A stretch of DNA of 64,000 nucleotides from Brienomyrus brachyistius (GCF_023856365.1 NC_064540.1:3097501-3161500); one strand, 5' to 3'. Positions 10,160 through 23,634 are shown, counted from the stretch's first letter. Program-made: numbers and translations. The notes: generated by a model not told the origin, from the sequence alone.

Positions 10160-13100
10160 AAGCTCTTGATTTAGTATACATATGAAGAAATGGCACATTA
10201 ATAGACGAATTAAAATGGTTTTCATTTGGAATTAATTACATAGAATTTTTTAAAATTGTCACCCCAATTCCCGCTCCAAATTGAGAATTACTCATTTCCT
10301 TTAAGGCTTATAAAAAGGAAAATGAAAGACAAAAAATGATTTGACTCTGTATTTTCTCTTTGCCTGGTTAAATTTTAGGTATTTTCATAATAATGAAGTC
10401 ACCTCCCATTCACAGACTATACATTTTTTACGTGACTTATTTGATGACTTATAGCGGACCGATTTGTAACATTAGTCTTCTATACAGCTTGGTAATTTAA
10501 CAAAGGCATTCTGGTTATGCACCTTTTCCAAGTGACAAAACAGCGGAAACCCACCTTTACCCACCTTTACCCACCTAGCCCACGTACGTCCTCGCCTCCC
10601 AAGGCAGAGATTTGTCACATGGCAAGACGTGTGATCGCCGCAGCTCAGGTTAGAACAATTAAAAGCATCGATCAAATGTGTGGAAAAACCTGCAGATTAA
10701 GTGTACGGCTGAGTGCCGAGTGATCGCTGTCGTTAAAACCAAGGGAACGGTGAAATGCCCCTCCCACATCATTGTTTGCCCCACTGTCCATATTGTTGGA
10801 ATAACACGAACCATCTCTCTTCTCACAATATTAAGTCGACTAATCTTCGGACGTCTGCTTTGTTTGTCCTTAGCGTTTCCCTAGGTTGTGTAACTGCGTT
10901 TGCATCGAGCATCGTTTTGTTTAACTTATTTTAAAAAACAAAACAGAGTAAAAAAAATAAAAAACATAATGTGCGTGTTAGCGTTTGATTCTTATAGACC
11001 AGCCTAAGAGCAACATGATTGAAGGTAAACCACCTAAAATGTCTAGCGGCAAGGATGGCTGTGACACATTCAGAAGCTTTTCAGCAATTTTTGAAATCAA
11101 GTGCAAGTCTTACATCCGGGGATCATTTACATTGCTATTAAATTCTGACTTAATGTTGCCAAAGCTTTTCCTCTGTTCTCTGGTGAAATCTCTGTACTTT
11201 TCCATACTGCTGAAATGATGATGTAAAGTGGGTGGTTATACCAGTTCATGAACTGTGTATAAAGCCCTCTAACCTGACATGCTGTACTAACAACAGCAGA
11301 AACAACAAAACAGTACTTTAGACTATTAGTCACACTATCAGAATCCTCTGACAGAAATTAATAAAACTGTCACATTTATCTTCTTTCATTTGCTTGGTTT
11401 GGTCCACACCGGATTATGTGTGATTGAGCGTCGTTCTTAAAACCTAGGTTCTAATTGTGTTCTTTAAGAAGATTAGTTTAAAGGGATGCTGAGGGGACAG
11501 GGAGGACGGCGGTGTGAGAGGGAGACCCCGGGTTTTATACGCACGAGCGACTGTAATCCTGGACGTCTTAGACACTGGACATTGCCTCTAGATTCCTCAT
11601 CAGGTCTCAGGTGTAGGAAAGGGCGTCCTAGACCAAGGTGAGGCGATTAATGGGCGGTGAGGTCAGCGGCCATTAAGGGCGGGGAACTTAGTTGGGGTTT
11701 CCCTAATGGTATTAGTCATGTACAGTCCGGCCTGTCCTTATGGTCTGGAGCACACTTACGATACATTCAAGTGTAGCTAAGAAGATGCTAATAGCTGTCA
11801 GCCTCTCATATATAATAAATGTGAGGTTATGTAATAACTAGACAATGTCAATTTTAAAATTGAAAATATATTGTTAAGTTTCACCTCTTTAACACTTTTT
11901 CTGTTGTGCATCGGTTTCTTTCCAATACTGCTTCTCATGCTAAAGCCATTGGCAATTACTGATAATTTAAAGAACAATTAAGGGGAGCAGAATATAGTCT
12001 GGCAGCATTAGTGCTTAAAAATGTGACTTTGCTGAGTGCGTTATTCTGCTCTGTTGAAAAAAATAATTTAAGCAATGTTAGGTAAGCCTGTAAATCACCC
12101 CCCCCCCCCACTTAGAAGGCAATAATAACATAATGATCTTTCAGTTTGTGGGTATTTGAGGTTTTTTAAATATCACATCGTCCGCTTAAACACAGACCTG
12201 ATGTTTTCTGCCTGTTCCTGTGGTACTGCTGCCCTCATTGATTTTGGGGGCAGTGAAAACATTTAACAGACTGGATTTTATTGGACCATATTTCCTGGAT
12301 TTTACTTTTGCTGAAATACTTTGGTAAAGACACTTCCCAGTCATGAAAACACTTCAATTCTATTAATTTGCACTTATCTGGACTGTGCACTCACTTATAA
12401 AATGTACTTAAATGAAACAGCTTGAGAAGGACAGATTGATTTACTGCACCATACAGAAGAATTTTACATACCAAAAAGTTGACGATTATTAGTTTTGATT
12501 CACCAAGGCTGGTAGGTATATTATTATATTACATTACTAGAGTGGATCCTTTCTATCCACAAATTATTTAACAAGTATATATATTTTGTGGGTTTTTTTA
12601 AATACATTTTACTGGAGTTGCTGGATTTGCCAGACTCGCTCTATTAGGTAGTCAAATTGAAGGTTTACTCTCTGTCCAAGGCATGGCTGCAATAATTACA
12701 CTTAAGCAGTATATTGAGCTGAAGTTCTGCATGTCACACAGATGTATTTCAAACTTTTTCCCATTATGTCATGTAACCATAATACCAATATTTACAAAGT
12801 GACCGTGGCCATGTGCAGGGTATGTCGTATGCAAGAAGGATCATTGAGGATGATTGGTTTTATTGGCAAGATTTTTATCGCGAGACAAGCTGAAAAGTTG
12901 TGTACAGGCATTTTTTGTTTGTTTTTTTTTTTTAAAAAAGGGGGGAGGGGTGGTAAGAAAGCAAAATGAGACAGTAATGTGGTAAGTATGAGATTTATAG
13001 ATCTGACAGTACAGTTTTTACTGTGGCACCTTTTATCCTGTTATTTTGAAGGCCCGTTCTGCCCCGACCTCCACGTCCTTTGACACAGTTTAGTTCCTTT

Positions 13101-13540
13101 CAGAAATGATTACCACCTTGCCAAGCTATTATACCTGCCACCTAGTTTTCTGGATGTTGTTGACTGATGTGCGCTTCGTCCCAGCACAGCCTGGCACATG
13201 CCATCCTGCTCCTCTTGACCCCAGCGGCATCCCTTCGGCTGTTTCCCTCCCTTTCTGTAGAAATATCCTTGGCTTTTCTGGTGTAGTGGTGAGTGGCCAG
13301 TGCTCATCTAAATGATAGGGGTTTACCATCTCTATGGAGATGGATAAGAGAAAGTCTCTTAGTCGGATTCCTATACAATAATAATCACATAAAGACACTC
13401 GGTTGATTCCTGTGGGGTGATTCTCTCTTTTTTGCTGTCCGTGACACACAAGTACTGAAGGTGAGAGGAAGTTTGACAGCGGAAGTCGGCGGTGCCCGTG
13501 GAGCTGGGGGTTAAGGGCCCTATTGAAAGGCCCGCAGGTC
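10160..13540. other. Unassigned DNA, mixed composition
   Basis: No recognised gene. Notable details: an 11-bp tandem 'cccacctttac' of about 2.5 copies near 10549-10578; an exon-like open stretch after an AG at 10998 running to 11218 that encodes no family I know; a GC-richer patch at 11480-11720; and a C-run at about 12100-12110. Confidence 0.4.
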
Positions 13541-13545
13541 TGAGT

Positions 13546-13627
13546 ATTCTGCCAAAGTGAGGCTCAAACTGGCAACCATCCAATCACAGGGACAGAGACT
13601 TAGCTCACTGAGTCACACAGTGCCCGC
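13546..13627 (-). repeat. Dispersed repeat, head
   Basis: Reverse-strand head: B-box-like complement 'ggctcaaactggcaacc' followed by 'gagtcacacagtgcccgc'. Confidence 0.5.
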
Positions 13628-13743
13628 AAATAAGTGCTCATGTTTCTATGTCATTCTTCAGCATTGCAGTTAGTCAAAACTCAATCAACTCTAATTTACT
13701 GTAACTATAAAGACATTTGAATTAGCTTAGTTCATTTACAAGG

Positions 13744-14005
13744 AGGGTGACTTAGTGGGTAAAACTGTCACCTCCCATCTCTAGTGTTGGGGTCTTTGCA
13801 TCCAGCCTCTGCTCTTTGTGTGTTGAGTTTGCATGTTCTCCTCTGTGTGAATGGCTTTTCTCCAGGTATTCCGATTTGATCCCTAAATTGACAATAATGC
13901 ATGTATGTGTGTCTCCCTGAGAAGGAGTAGAATCCCATCCGAGGTGTATCCTGTGCAGTCTGGGACAGGCTCCTAGCCCCCCAGACAAGGATAACCAGCA
14001 GGAAG
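13744..14005 (+). repeat. Dispersed repeat, near full length
   Basis: Forward copy: 'ggtgacttagtgggtaaaac', 'gagtttgcatgttctcctct', 'gggacaggctcctagccccc', ending near 'ggataaccagcaggaa'. Confidence 0.65.
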
Positions 14006-14009
14006 GTGC

Positions 14010-16320
14010 ATTGATGTTTTTGGAGGGACTTTACAGTAGTAAAACTGACAGCTAGGCCCCGCCCTCATTTGTGACCACTTGACTCAATCCAATCTGTGGT
14101 AAACAAAGGTAGATAAATATCTGCACGTTGACCTACTGAGTTGCCAGTCGGATCGCTGTGTTTTGGGGAGACAAGATGCCTGAAACAGAATGCTGTCATT
14201 AAATGGCTTTAATAAGGGTTTCAGTGTGGCGGTCATATGGATCTCATCTTGCGTGCAGACTTCTCAGAAGGCTTCCACTCCCCGCAAGTGTCACTTTCCA
14301 TATTTGCGGAGCAGTTTATGGGAAGCTTTGCCCTCGCTGGCAAGTACCAAGACCTTTTTTTTTTTCAAAGAAGGAATTAACATGCCATTCTCCAGAGACA
14401 GGTCTTCGCACATGCGTTCCGGCGGATGGGAAAAACAGCGCTGGGAACGAGCCTGGGAGTTGAGGGAAGCCTGAATCCTTTCCTGAAATTGTGAGGTTCT
14501 TATGAAATCCCCCCTCCAACAAACTCAAAATGAACCTTAGTGACTGAAGGTGAGTTTGTTGTCCCCCCATGCCAGCCGTGGACCTGGCTGACTTGCTCAT
14601 TTTCTACGTTTAGCAAACATTTTTGCATTTGAAATCAGCCCAGACTGGTTTCTTGGAAGCCTTTAAAGTTTTTTATATGTATAAATCCAATCCCAGACCT
14701 CCTGTAACCTGTTTTGGTGAACACACACAATGGAAGAACAAGACTTCCTGTGGAAATCCAGTTCTTAGTACGAAAACAAGTATTTTCTCTGCGGTCGGAA
14801 TGTTTAATTAGGGAGAGATGATTCAAGCTTACTCATTTCCAATATACATCATTATAATGACTGTTATTATTAACGCAGTCAAGGGAATAAACAGCAGCAA
14901 TCAGAACTGTACCAGGGGTCACAGTCTGCACAGTCATATCGGACTTTCTCAGTTTCAGGTCCCTGCATGGCACTGCAGAGCGATTACGGAATTGCTCGCC
15001 CTGCTGCTCGACCTGAGGTCTTCATCCCCAGCAGCTAACAATTTCACCTATTAATACAACGGGCTAATTGATCTGAGCGATTCGGGTCAAGTACCAAATT
15101 TCAAAGGTTCCCCCGCAAGGTTCCGTAGCCCCTGGATGCTGTTGTTTGAGTAAAGAAAAGGTTAAACGGAGGTAAAAGCAATTATGGTTTATGGGGCTCT
15201 GCATCTGCTTTTATGTGCTTTTCACGTACTTACGAAGGCTGGATAACATCCTGCTATAGTTTTGATGCCCTCTTAATTGTGGGGGGGATGCCCTCTTTCT
15301 GCGGCACCTCTTAAATTCTCCACACATAACCGCGCCTTCAGCTGGATTTTGGATGCCTGTTTTCCGGGCTCCTCTGCAGGATCGCTTCCGTAAAGAATAG
15401 CAGCAATTTCAGCGTTTGTTTGGATGTGTTTCTGTTTCACTACTACTGCAAAAAGCTCTTATTAATTCCATTGAACAAAGGCGGGCCATGGAGTTTGCAA
15501 TACAAGGTTGCCTCCATATTTTTGACCCTCGCAATTATGACTTAATGAAGATTTACTGAGTGCCTCGTGCCATCGAATCTTATCAGACGTAAACATTGTT
15601 GACTGGTCCAAAAATAGAAAATAATCAGATCTCCCTGTTTTCAAATGATTGTTCTCTGGGTTAAGCTTTTCCCAGGGTTTGGAGGTCCTGGTTGCTATTG
15701 AAAGGCAAATTACTGTTTGTGTGTGAACCATACTACGATGAGGCACATCTGTCTTCGTGGTACTGAATTCTCTATTCATTGTGCAGGATAAGGGATAAAA
15801 TGCATAAAAGTTAGAAAGGAGGACCGGAGGAGTAAATATTTAGAAATAAATGGTGCTTCCATGGTTAGATTTAAAAAATAAATGACATATATCCCCCAAG
15901 CGGTTGTGGTCTAGAAAGGTCTAGAAACCTTGAGCCCCTGTGCAAATGTTGCATTGCCCCCCCCAGCCCAATTTTACATATTCGAGGGCCCCTATCAATA
16001 TCTGAGTCCCCTGAATCTGCCAAGATACCCACGTTTCTCCGAAGCCCCTGGATGGAAATGTAGGCCTGGATCTTTTTTTTTTATTTAAATTCAGTGTTTT
16101 TCTGAGATTTGGTTGGTCTGCCTGCCATCATTTACTGGAAACTGTCACAGTCCGCTTGACAGGAAGTGACACGTGTAGCTTGGGAGTGGGTATGAAAAGT
16201 GCATCAGTGGCTTAGTGCCATGTTGCATTGGTCCTGCCTGACATTGACAATGTGTTATTGGAAAGGTGTACCATGGAAAAAAAACAAAATGAAAAATGCT
16301 TTATTATTTACTTTCAAGCA
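14010..16320. other. Long interval with little recognisable repeat
   Basis: One of the longer stretches with no recognised transposable element between about 14190 and 15880. It has balanced composition and no long open frame supported as a gene. This is where conserved non-coding DNA could lie, but nothing in the single sequence proves it. The part around 15900-16060 resembles a degraded repeat ('gggcccctatcaatat'). Confidence 0.35.
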
Positions 16321-16325
16321 GGAAT

Positions 16326-16470
16326 ATGAAAGTGGGAGGTAAGTGAGGAACCTGGAAACAAACATGGGGAGAACACGCAAACCTCACGCACACAGGGACA
16401 GGGGATCAGGTACTGAACCAACAACCATATTGGTGTTAGGTGACACTGAGCTGCTGCATGACCTGACAAA
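16326..16470 (-). repeat. Dispersed repeat, 5' half
   Basis: Reverse strand: 'ggggagaacacgcaaacctc' and the head complement near 16400-16450. Confidence 0.55.
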
Positions 16471-16474
16471 ACAG

Positions 16475-18740
16475 GACAACAGGAATGTGCTGCCTATATG
16501 TGTATGTATTTCAGTATAGAAGGCTTGTGGATGGACATGAGCTGATGAATGTGTTTTCAAGGGTTCATTGCATTTTGCGTGCAGAACATACCGAACCACA
16601 GACCATTTAGCGACAGGGCAGAGATTTTCAACTTACCAAAACTTTGCGTTGACAACTTTATAGTTTAGCTGAATTGCTTGTTTTGAAGCAAAGGTCTAAT
16701 GGAAAAGTAATATGGTTTTTGAGGTTAGCACAAATAATCTTGGGAATTTCCTGCCGAACCTCTCTTAGTTTTGAAGACAATGTGGGCCTGTTTCTTTTTC
16801 TTCTTGTATCTGTTCAGTCAGACTTCATATGCGAATTAAATCAATGAATTCCCATCTACTGTTTTGCGTTCTCTCGTCGAACCTATGACATACCCTACAT
16901 GTCATACGTTATAGCGTGAGCTGAAGGCAGCTTGACCTCAAGTGCATTTGGGTCGGACCCTCGTCGCCACCGCAGACTTCGTTGGTGTTGTTTTGGCGCT
17001 TACAACCCCACAATGAGCGATGTGGGTCTCCTGCGGTCCGTCCTGCCAGCCGCCCAGAGGTCTGGAAAACCAGACCCGCCTCCCTGTCCTCCCGCAAATC
17101 CACGGGCTGCAGCCGAAATCTAACAAGACAGATTCTTGTGGATTTTTTTCTCCTTCTTTGCAACCGCGGGTGAGCAGATGGAATCGCATGTTCATGATGC
17201 AGATGGGTGTTGGACCTGGAGTTCTGTCTTTCATAATTCGATGTGTAGCACTCACCTTTATACTGGAATGCGGTGGAATAAAATCCAAACCAGTATTATA
17301 CCACAGACCTTTAAAATGGGAACGGACTGCTATCCTGTATGGCAGTCAGTGTTAGACTGATATTGATGCTGCCAAAATGCGGACAAAAATGGGAATCCTG
17401 GAATGATTCTTGATTTTGCTTATTTTTCTATATACGGGTGAAGGATGCAGTGGTCCTGCTCAGTGTGTCTCAGATCATCTCTCTAAAGGTGTAAATTCAT
17501 GGACAGATCTACAGATTCCCACTTTATTTTGCTTTTTTTTTCTTCTGTGAGGAAATATATCTGGGCCAGATTAGATAGTTAATTCAGCTACGCTCCATAT
17601 AAAGTAGATACTTTAATTCTGATTAAAATAAAATTGATCTAAGTCTCCAGCTAACTGTCCAACCTAATCAGTCTGTCAAGCAGCAGTAAAGTGAGAGTTA
17701 CACTAGGTTACTAGGACAATCAGAGCTGTACTTTCACTCTGCGATGGACGAATGTAATCTGACAGGTGTAATAGCCTTAATAACATAACCACATTGCGCT
17801 AACAGAGAACTGGGTCACTCATAACTAGGGTAAATCTAATGTATGAGTGAGATTACTGGGTTTAATTTTAAGATAGGTGCATTACTGTACGTTATATAAG
17901 CAGACGCATATACAAATCATGCACGGTATTTTTTACACATTTATGTGTGATGGGATATGATTTCTGGTGCTCAGTGTATGAAAGCTTTATGAAAACCAGG
18001 AAGACAAAACAGGACAACGGCATCACGGAAATGGGAACATGACTGTTCAGAGTCAGACAGAAGCAGTCATCTGCTTCACGTCAGACTGCTAGTAAGCAGT
18101 GGTGGTCTTTGGTACCAGGGATCTGTCGTCCTTTGCTGGCCTTGGAAATGCTTCGCCTCTGAATGCCTGGCTCAGTTGGAGAGAATTTACGCTGCATAAT
18201 TCCCTAATATTTCTTTTTTCCTTCCCTCAGACAGTAATGCTGTCAGAGTTGTATCGAGGGGCAGTCAAAGGCATCCATCTTACCGGCTTAAGACTGAATT
18301 GCTTTTCTTGAAGTACTTGCAGTGGGAAGGAAACTAAAGTTGCCTAACTACATTATCTGGCTTCTTTTTATATGCAGGGTATGGAAACTCCACAAAAGAA
18401 TGTTTTGGTAAAGGTACTTTTATCTAAAAATGTAGAGACTTCAATTTGAGCTCCGCAAGTCAAAGATAGAAGTGATTAATCAAACAACACAGGTTATAAT
18501 TCTCTATATAGCTGATGTAACAAGGCTGCGCATTAAGTATTGTAAGCGTTGGGAGCAGTATTCATATTTATCATCCTAAATAAAGGAGAACAATAGAAAC
18601 CTCAAGTTTGTTTCCATATTTGTCTGAGTTTCCTAATAGGAGGCAGCAGGTGAATCTTCTAAAACTCAATTTGAAGACTCCACAGATCCAAGCTGAATTC
18701 AAAATGCTAGGAAGCATTTGAGAATTAATAAAAATAATGA
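16475..18740. other. Unassigned DNA
   Basis: No recognised gene. A GC-richer patch at 16925-17175 has several overlapping open frames in both directions (60-116 codons), none with a recognisable domain. The remainder is AT-rich and shows no element termini I can pair. Confidence 0.4.
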
Positions 18741-18741
18741 T

Positions 18742-20696
18742 TGTATGCGTGTGTACATGTTTACAAGGGTGAGGCTCATCTCGCTGTTGTATGTGTGTGT
18801 ACATGTTTACGATGGTGAGGCTCATCTCGCTGTTGTATGTGTGTGTACATGTTTACAAGGGTGAGGCTCATCTCGCTGTTGTATGTGTGTGTACATGTTT
18901 ACGATGGTGAGGCTCATCTCGCTGTTGTATGCGTGTGTACATGTTTACAAGGGTGAGGCTCATCTCGCTGTTGTATGTGTGTATACATGTTTACGATGGA
19001 GAGGCTCATCTCGCTGTTGTATGCGTGTGTACATGTTTACGATGGAGAGGCTCATCTCGCTGTTGTATGCGTGTGTACATGTTTACAAGGGTGAGGCTCA
19101 TCTCGCTGTTGTATGTGTGTGTACATGTTTACGATGGTGAGGCTCATCTCGCTGTTGTATGTGTGTGTACATGTTTACGAGGGTGAGGCTCATCTCGCTG
19201 TTGTATGCGTGTGTACATGTTTACGAGGGTGAGGCTCATCTCGCTGTTGTATGCGTGTGTACATGTTTACGATGGTGAGGCTCATCTCGCTGTTGTATGC
19301 GTGTGTACATGTTTACGATGGTGAGGCTCATCTCGCTGTTGTATGCGTGTATACATGTTTACGATGGTGAGGCTCATCTCGCTGTTGTATGTGTGTGTAC
19401 ATGTTTACGATGGTGAGGCTCATCTCGCTGTTGTATGCGTGTGTACATGTTTACGATGGTGAGGCTCATCTCGCTGTTGTATGTGTGTATACATGTTTAC
19501 GATGGTGAGGCTCATCTCGCTGTTGTATGTGTGTGTACATGTTTACGATGGTGAGGCTCATCTCGCTGTTGTATGTGTGTGTACATGTTTACGAGGGTGA
19601 GGCTCATCTCGCTGTTGTATGCGTGTGTACATGTTTACGAGGGTGAGGCTCATCTCGCTGTTGTATGTGTGTGTACATGTTTACGATGGAGAGGTTCATC
19701 TCGCTGTTGTATGTGTGTGTACATGTTTACGATGGAGAGGCTCATCTCGCTGTTGTATGTGTGTGTACATGTTTACGAGGGTGAGGCTCATGTCGCTGTT
19801 GTATGTGTGTGTACATGTTTACGATGGAGAGGTTCATCTCGCTGTTGTATGTGTGTGTACATGTTTACGATGGAGAGGCTCATCTCGCTGTTGTATGCGT
19901 GTGTACATGTTTACAAGGGTGAGGCTCATCTCGCTGTTGTATGTGTGTGTACATGTTTACAATGGAGAGGCTCATCTCGCTGTTGTATGCGTGTGTACAT
20001 GTTTACAAGGGTGAGGCTCATCTCGCTGTTGTATGTGTGTGTACATGTTTACGATGGTGAGGCTCATCTCGCTGTTGTATGTGTGTGTACATGTTTACGA
20101 GGGTGAGGCTCATCTCGCTGTTGTATGTGTGTGTACATGTTTACGATGGAGAGGTTCATCTCGCTGTTGTATGTGTGTGTACATGTTTACGATGGAGAGG
20201 CTCATCTCGCTGTTGTATGTGTGTGTACATGTTTACGAGGGTGAGGCTCATCTCGCTGTTGTATGTGTGTGTACATGTTTACGATGGAGAGGTTCATCTC
20301 GCTGTTGTATGTGTGTGTACATGTTTACGATGGAGAGGCTCATCTCGCTGTTGTATGCGTGTGTACATGTTTACAAGGGTGAGGCTCATATCGCTGTTGT
20401 ATGTGTGTGTACATGTTTACGATGGAGAGGCTCATCTCGCTGTTGTATGCGTGTGTACATGTTTACAAGGGTGAGGCTCATCTCGCTGTTGTATGTGTGT
20501 GTACATGTTTACGATGGTGAGGCTCATCTCGCTGTTGTATGCGTGTGTACATGTTTACAAGGGTGAGGCTCATCTCGCTGTTGTATGTGTGTGTACATGT
20601 CTACGATGGTGAGGCTCATCTCGCTGTTGTATGTGTGTGTACATGTTTACGATGGTGAGGCTCATCTCGCTGTTGTATGTGTGTGTACATGTTTAT
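18742..20696. repeat. 46-bp minisatellite with higher-order repeat
   Basis: 42 complete 46-bp units plus a partial 43rd, in perfect phase (no unit-length change over about 1.9 kb). Each unit contains 'gtacatgtttac' and 'gaggctcatctcgctg'. Variants differ at a few sites: atgT/Cgtg, acGA/AA, the position before 'gag' (T or A), and C/T before 'tcatc'. The variant order of units 20-29 (19616-20075) repeats in units 30-39 (20076-20535), a 460-bp higher-order repeat. Because 46 leaves remainder 1 on division by 3 and the forward unit lacks stops, long forward frames arise automatically. They are not genes. Confidence 0.95.
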
Positions 20697-20699
20697 ATG

Positions 20700-21210
20700 A
20701 TTCCTTGGCTGCAACTCCGTCCAAATGGTGCGAGCTTCTGAATCGCTTTTTTATGGAAAATTTCCCAAAAGTCCAAAAAAAAATTCTGTGACCATCCAGC
20801 ACCCCCCATCTCTTCTGGACCAAAATTGTCAAAATACCACCAGATGCCGTCTTTCAGAATGTTCAGAATTCCTGAGCCCTTTTTTCTCTTACTTTAATGG
20901 GATGTCATATGGTGAATAATTACATTTCTAGGAGCAATATTTCTTGTCCAGAGTACAGTAAAGCCGGCCCACTGACAGATGAATGGTTTCAGTTTCGTAA
21001 AATATCAGCAGCTGGATTATGAATCTGGCCTTTACTAAACCAGTCTTACTAGACAAAATGACTCCAACGGTAATTCATACAATGAAAAAGTTCGTCCGTT
21101 TTTCTGTGTATCATTCTAGGAATCTCCCTTTGCACATGATCAAATTATTGGTGCAAAAAAGTGAACACATGGTGAATTTATATATAAAAAATCAATATGG
21201 TGTTTTTGGT
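20700..21210. other. Unassigned DNA
   Basis: Nothing recognised. Flanks the minisatellite on its 3' side. Confidence 0.4.
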
Positions 21211-21213
21211 TTA

Positions 21214-21490
21214 TGTGTCTGTGTGGGCACTGGTGCTTCACACCTCCATGGTTGGGGCTCTGCATCCAGCCCCCCCTCTGTGTATTGCTAGTTCTCCTTC
21301 TCTCATGTGTGTTACCTCCATCTGTCAGCCTCACTGGCATCTTTACTTTGTCCATAGTGCTTGACTATGTGCATGTAACTCATCTGTGATAGACTGGCAT
21401 CTCATCCAGAGCGCAGTCCTCCCCATGTGACCTGTGTAGCCTGGGCTGGTGCCAAGGCTCCCTGAGACTAGGAGCAGACTGATACTAATG
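21214..21490 (+). repeat. Dispersed repeat, near full length
   Basis: Forward copy: 'gtgtgggcactggtgcttca', 'tcatctgtgatagactggca', then 'caaggctccctgagactagg' in the 3' part. Confidence 0.6.
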
Positions 21491-21494
21491 CTAT

Positions 21495-22540
21495 GCTAAG
21501 CTATATCCCAAGACCCCGATAAACATCTGAGCCTGGCCCCAGTGCGGGAAAAATGGAGCGGTAAGTTAAACCATCAATCCCCGTGGATCTAAGCCTAGGG
21601 TTCCCAGATAAGTTAATCCACCCATGCCTGCAATCCTATTTTTGATAAGTGATTCGATACATCCATCAACATCAATTTTCCATACAAATGCTTCTTCACA
21701 GGCCTGTCCTCAAGTTAAATGACGAAATTCACCTTTCTATCTAAAAGATATTACATTCTTGTTGGCTTCATCCATTATTTAAACGGATTTAGTGTTTTTG
21801 GAAGGGCTCGAAGCCCAGGTCCTGCAGGGCAGTGACTGTGTGTCTGCAATGTACCAGCTGAGAGCATTGTCTCATTGTGGTCTTTTTCATTCTTCTTCTT
21901 TGTCATCTCACACTAGAGGGCTTGTCCTTCCACATCGTAGCCGTGCTGTTTCCGTTGCAACCCCCGTCAATGAATATTCACACTTGGATCACTCTAAACA
22001 GCAGCCTTTTTCTGACTGTGTTGCATTTTATTTAGAATGACAAGCAGATCTTTTGTTCCCAGTGTGTCGTTTGCAAGACGAGGCATTTCTCGGACCGGGA
22101 GACGAAAAGGGCAGCGTTTAACAGCAACAGGGAATAAATTACCACGTTGTTGTTCCGAAAACATGTTGACAAACTAGGTGAGGTTCGGCCCCAGTCTGCA
22201 ATCTGTTTTTCCTACATTAACTATCCATTAGCTACTTGGACACATTCCCAGATCCTTAAATGTCAGCAAAATGGAAGCAGGGGAAGAAGGCAACACAATT
22301 TGTTTTTCGTCCTTACAGATTGTTCGGAGGCTTGGCTTTCGGCGTCTTTGCCCTTTCGGTTTGAGGGGTGATGGGAAAGGTCAAGCCGGTGGGTTTTCGC
22401 AGCTGTGTTCGTACTTTATTGGCAAAGTTTTGCAGTCTCGTGTACTGTTCCCTCTGCCAGATCCACGGAAGTGTTCAGACACCATTTGAGAGATCAGTGC
22501 CCCTCTGTTGACCATTGTAAATGAAAATTATATTTTACAT
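21495..22540. other. Unassigned DNA
   Basis: No recognised gene or repeat. Several short open frames without domains. Confidence 0.4.
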
Positions 22541-22544
22541 TTAT

Positions 22545-22825
22545 TTGGGGGGGTAACATTGTTGACTGAAACCCATGGTTGGGGGTTTGTGTATCAGCGT
22601 TGCTGTGCATTGACTTTCCATGTTCTCCCATCTTCAGTGGGTTCCCTACTACAGTCCTGGTGAAATACAGTTAGGTGAGTTAACGTTTATAAATATATGT
22701 GCACGAGTGAGTGCCCCCTCTACGATGGACTGGCGTGCTGTCACTGGTGTCCCCCACCTCATGCCTTATGAGTCCTTCTATAACCCTGTTCTGGATAAGC
22801 AGTTTGGATGCTTCCTCTACATTCA
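22545..22825 (+). repeat. Dispersed repeat, near full length
   Basis: Forward copy: 'ttgactttccatgttctccc', 'acgatggactggcgtgctgt', 'ctggataagcagtttggatg'. Confidence 0.6.
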
Positions 22826-23204
22826 TATGTTTTTTAAGGATGCAGGCATATTGCTATATAAGAGGCAGCACAACTGATAAAAAGCAGACTTGAGGTGCTA
22901 CAGTAATATCCCATGCAGTGCTGTTTCAATGGGATTATTTTTGAAAAATAACTGACTAAAAAATAAAAAAGCGTTTCTTTTTATCTACATTAACAAAAAA
23001 ATATGTCAATCATAATTCACTGGGTAAACTGTTTACTGTGCCAACTGTGAAGATCAGTTTCAAACATTTAACCTCTATTTTTAGTCTCAGATTTTTTTTC
23101 TGTCTATAAATAATAAAATATATCACTGGTCCTCTGCTGAGCTGGGTGTGTGATGTTTGCCTTGAAATCTGTGGCTGGAATATCAGTGTCAAAGGAACTT
23201 AATG

Positions 23205-23340
23205 CCAAGGATTAACATCCATATATTTTATAACTGCTTGTCCTGGTCTGGATTCCCAGGTCTGGGGGCCTGGAGCAGAGGGAACGAGGCCAGGGTATGC
23301 CTTGGATGGGACGCCAGCCCATCACAGGGCACGCACACAC
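23205..23340 (-). repeat. Dispersed repeat, 3' part, split by a MITE
   Basis: Reverse strand: 'cttgtcctggtctggattcc', 'gggacgccagcccatcacag', then a (CA)n/(CATA)n tract. The family appears to resume at about 23640-23700 beyond the inserted element ('gaactgagagagaatatg', 'taaattccacac'). Confidence 0.65.
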
Positions 23341-23381
23341 ACACACACACATACATACGCACACACACACGCACACATGTA

Positions 23382-23634
23382 GGGTATACCTATCCTTATG
23401 GGGCCCACTCATTCACTTCTATGGGAAAAATGCTAACTATGACAACCTTAACACCCACCCTGCCCTAACCATAACCATAAGTAACCAAGCAAAATACACG
23501 AGTTATTGCATTTTTAGTTTTTTCATAGCAGTTATTGATTTTTATAAAATAGAGTTTTGTCTTATGGGAACCAGAAAAAATGGATATTTATCACGTTATG
23601 GGAACATTGTGTCCCCATAAGGACAGGTATACCC
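23382..23634. mobile_element. MITE-like TIR element, family M1 (copy 2)
   Basis: Clean terminal inverted repeats: left 'gggtatacctatccttatgg' (23382-23401), right 'ccataaggacaggtataccc' (23615-23634), with one mismatch over the arms. The core is shared with 7857-8092. No coding capacity. Inserted within the (CA)n tract of a reverse-strand dispersed repeat. Confidence 0.85.

Noticed and set aside
16932..17360. Cluster of overlapping frames on both strands
   Set aside because: Open in many phases with no domain. Attributed to GC-richer composition.
18883..20791. Long overlapping forward frames (up to 177 codons) with repeated CVYMFT-like residues
   Set aside because: They follow automatically from a stop-free 46-bp unit read in all three forward phases. 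The same repeat is open in several overlapping frames and the array has no other gene features.
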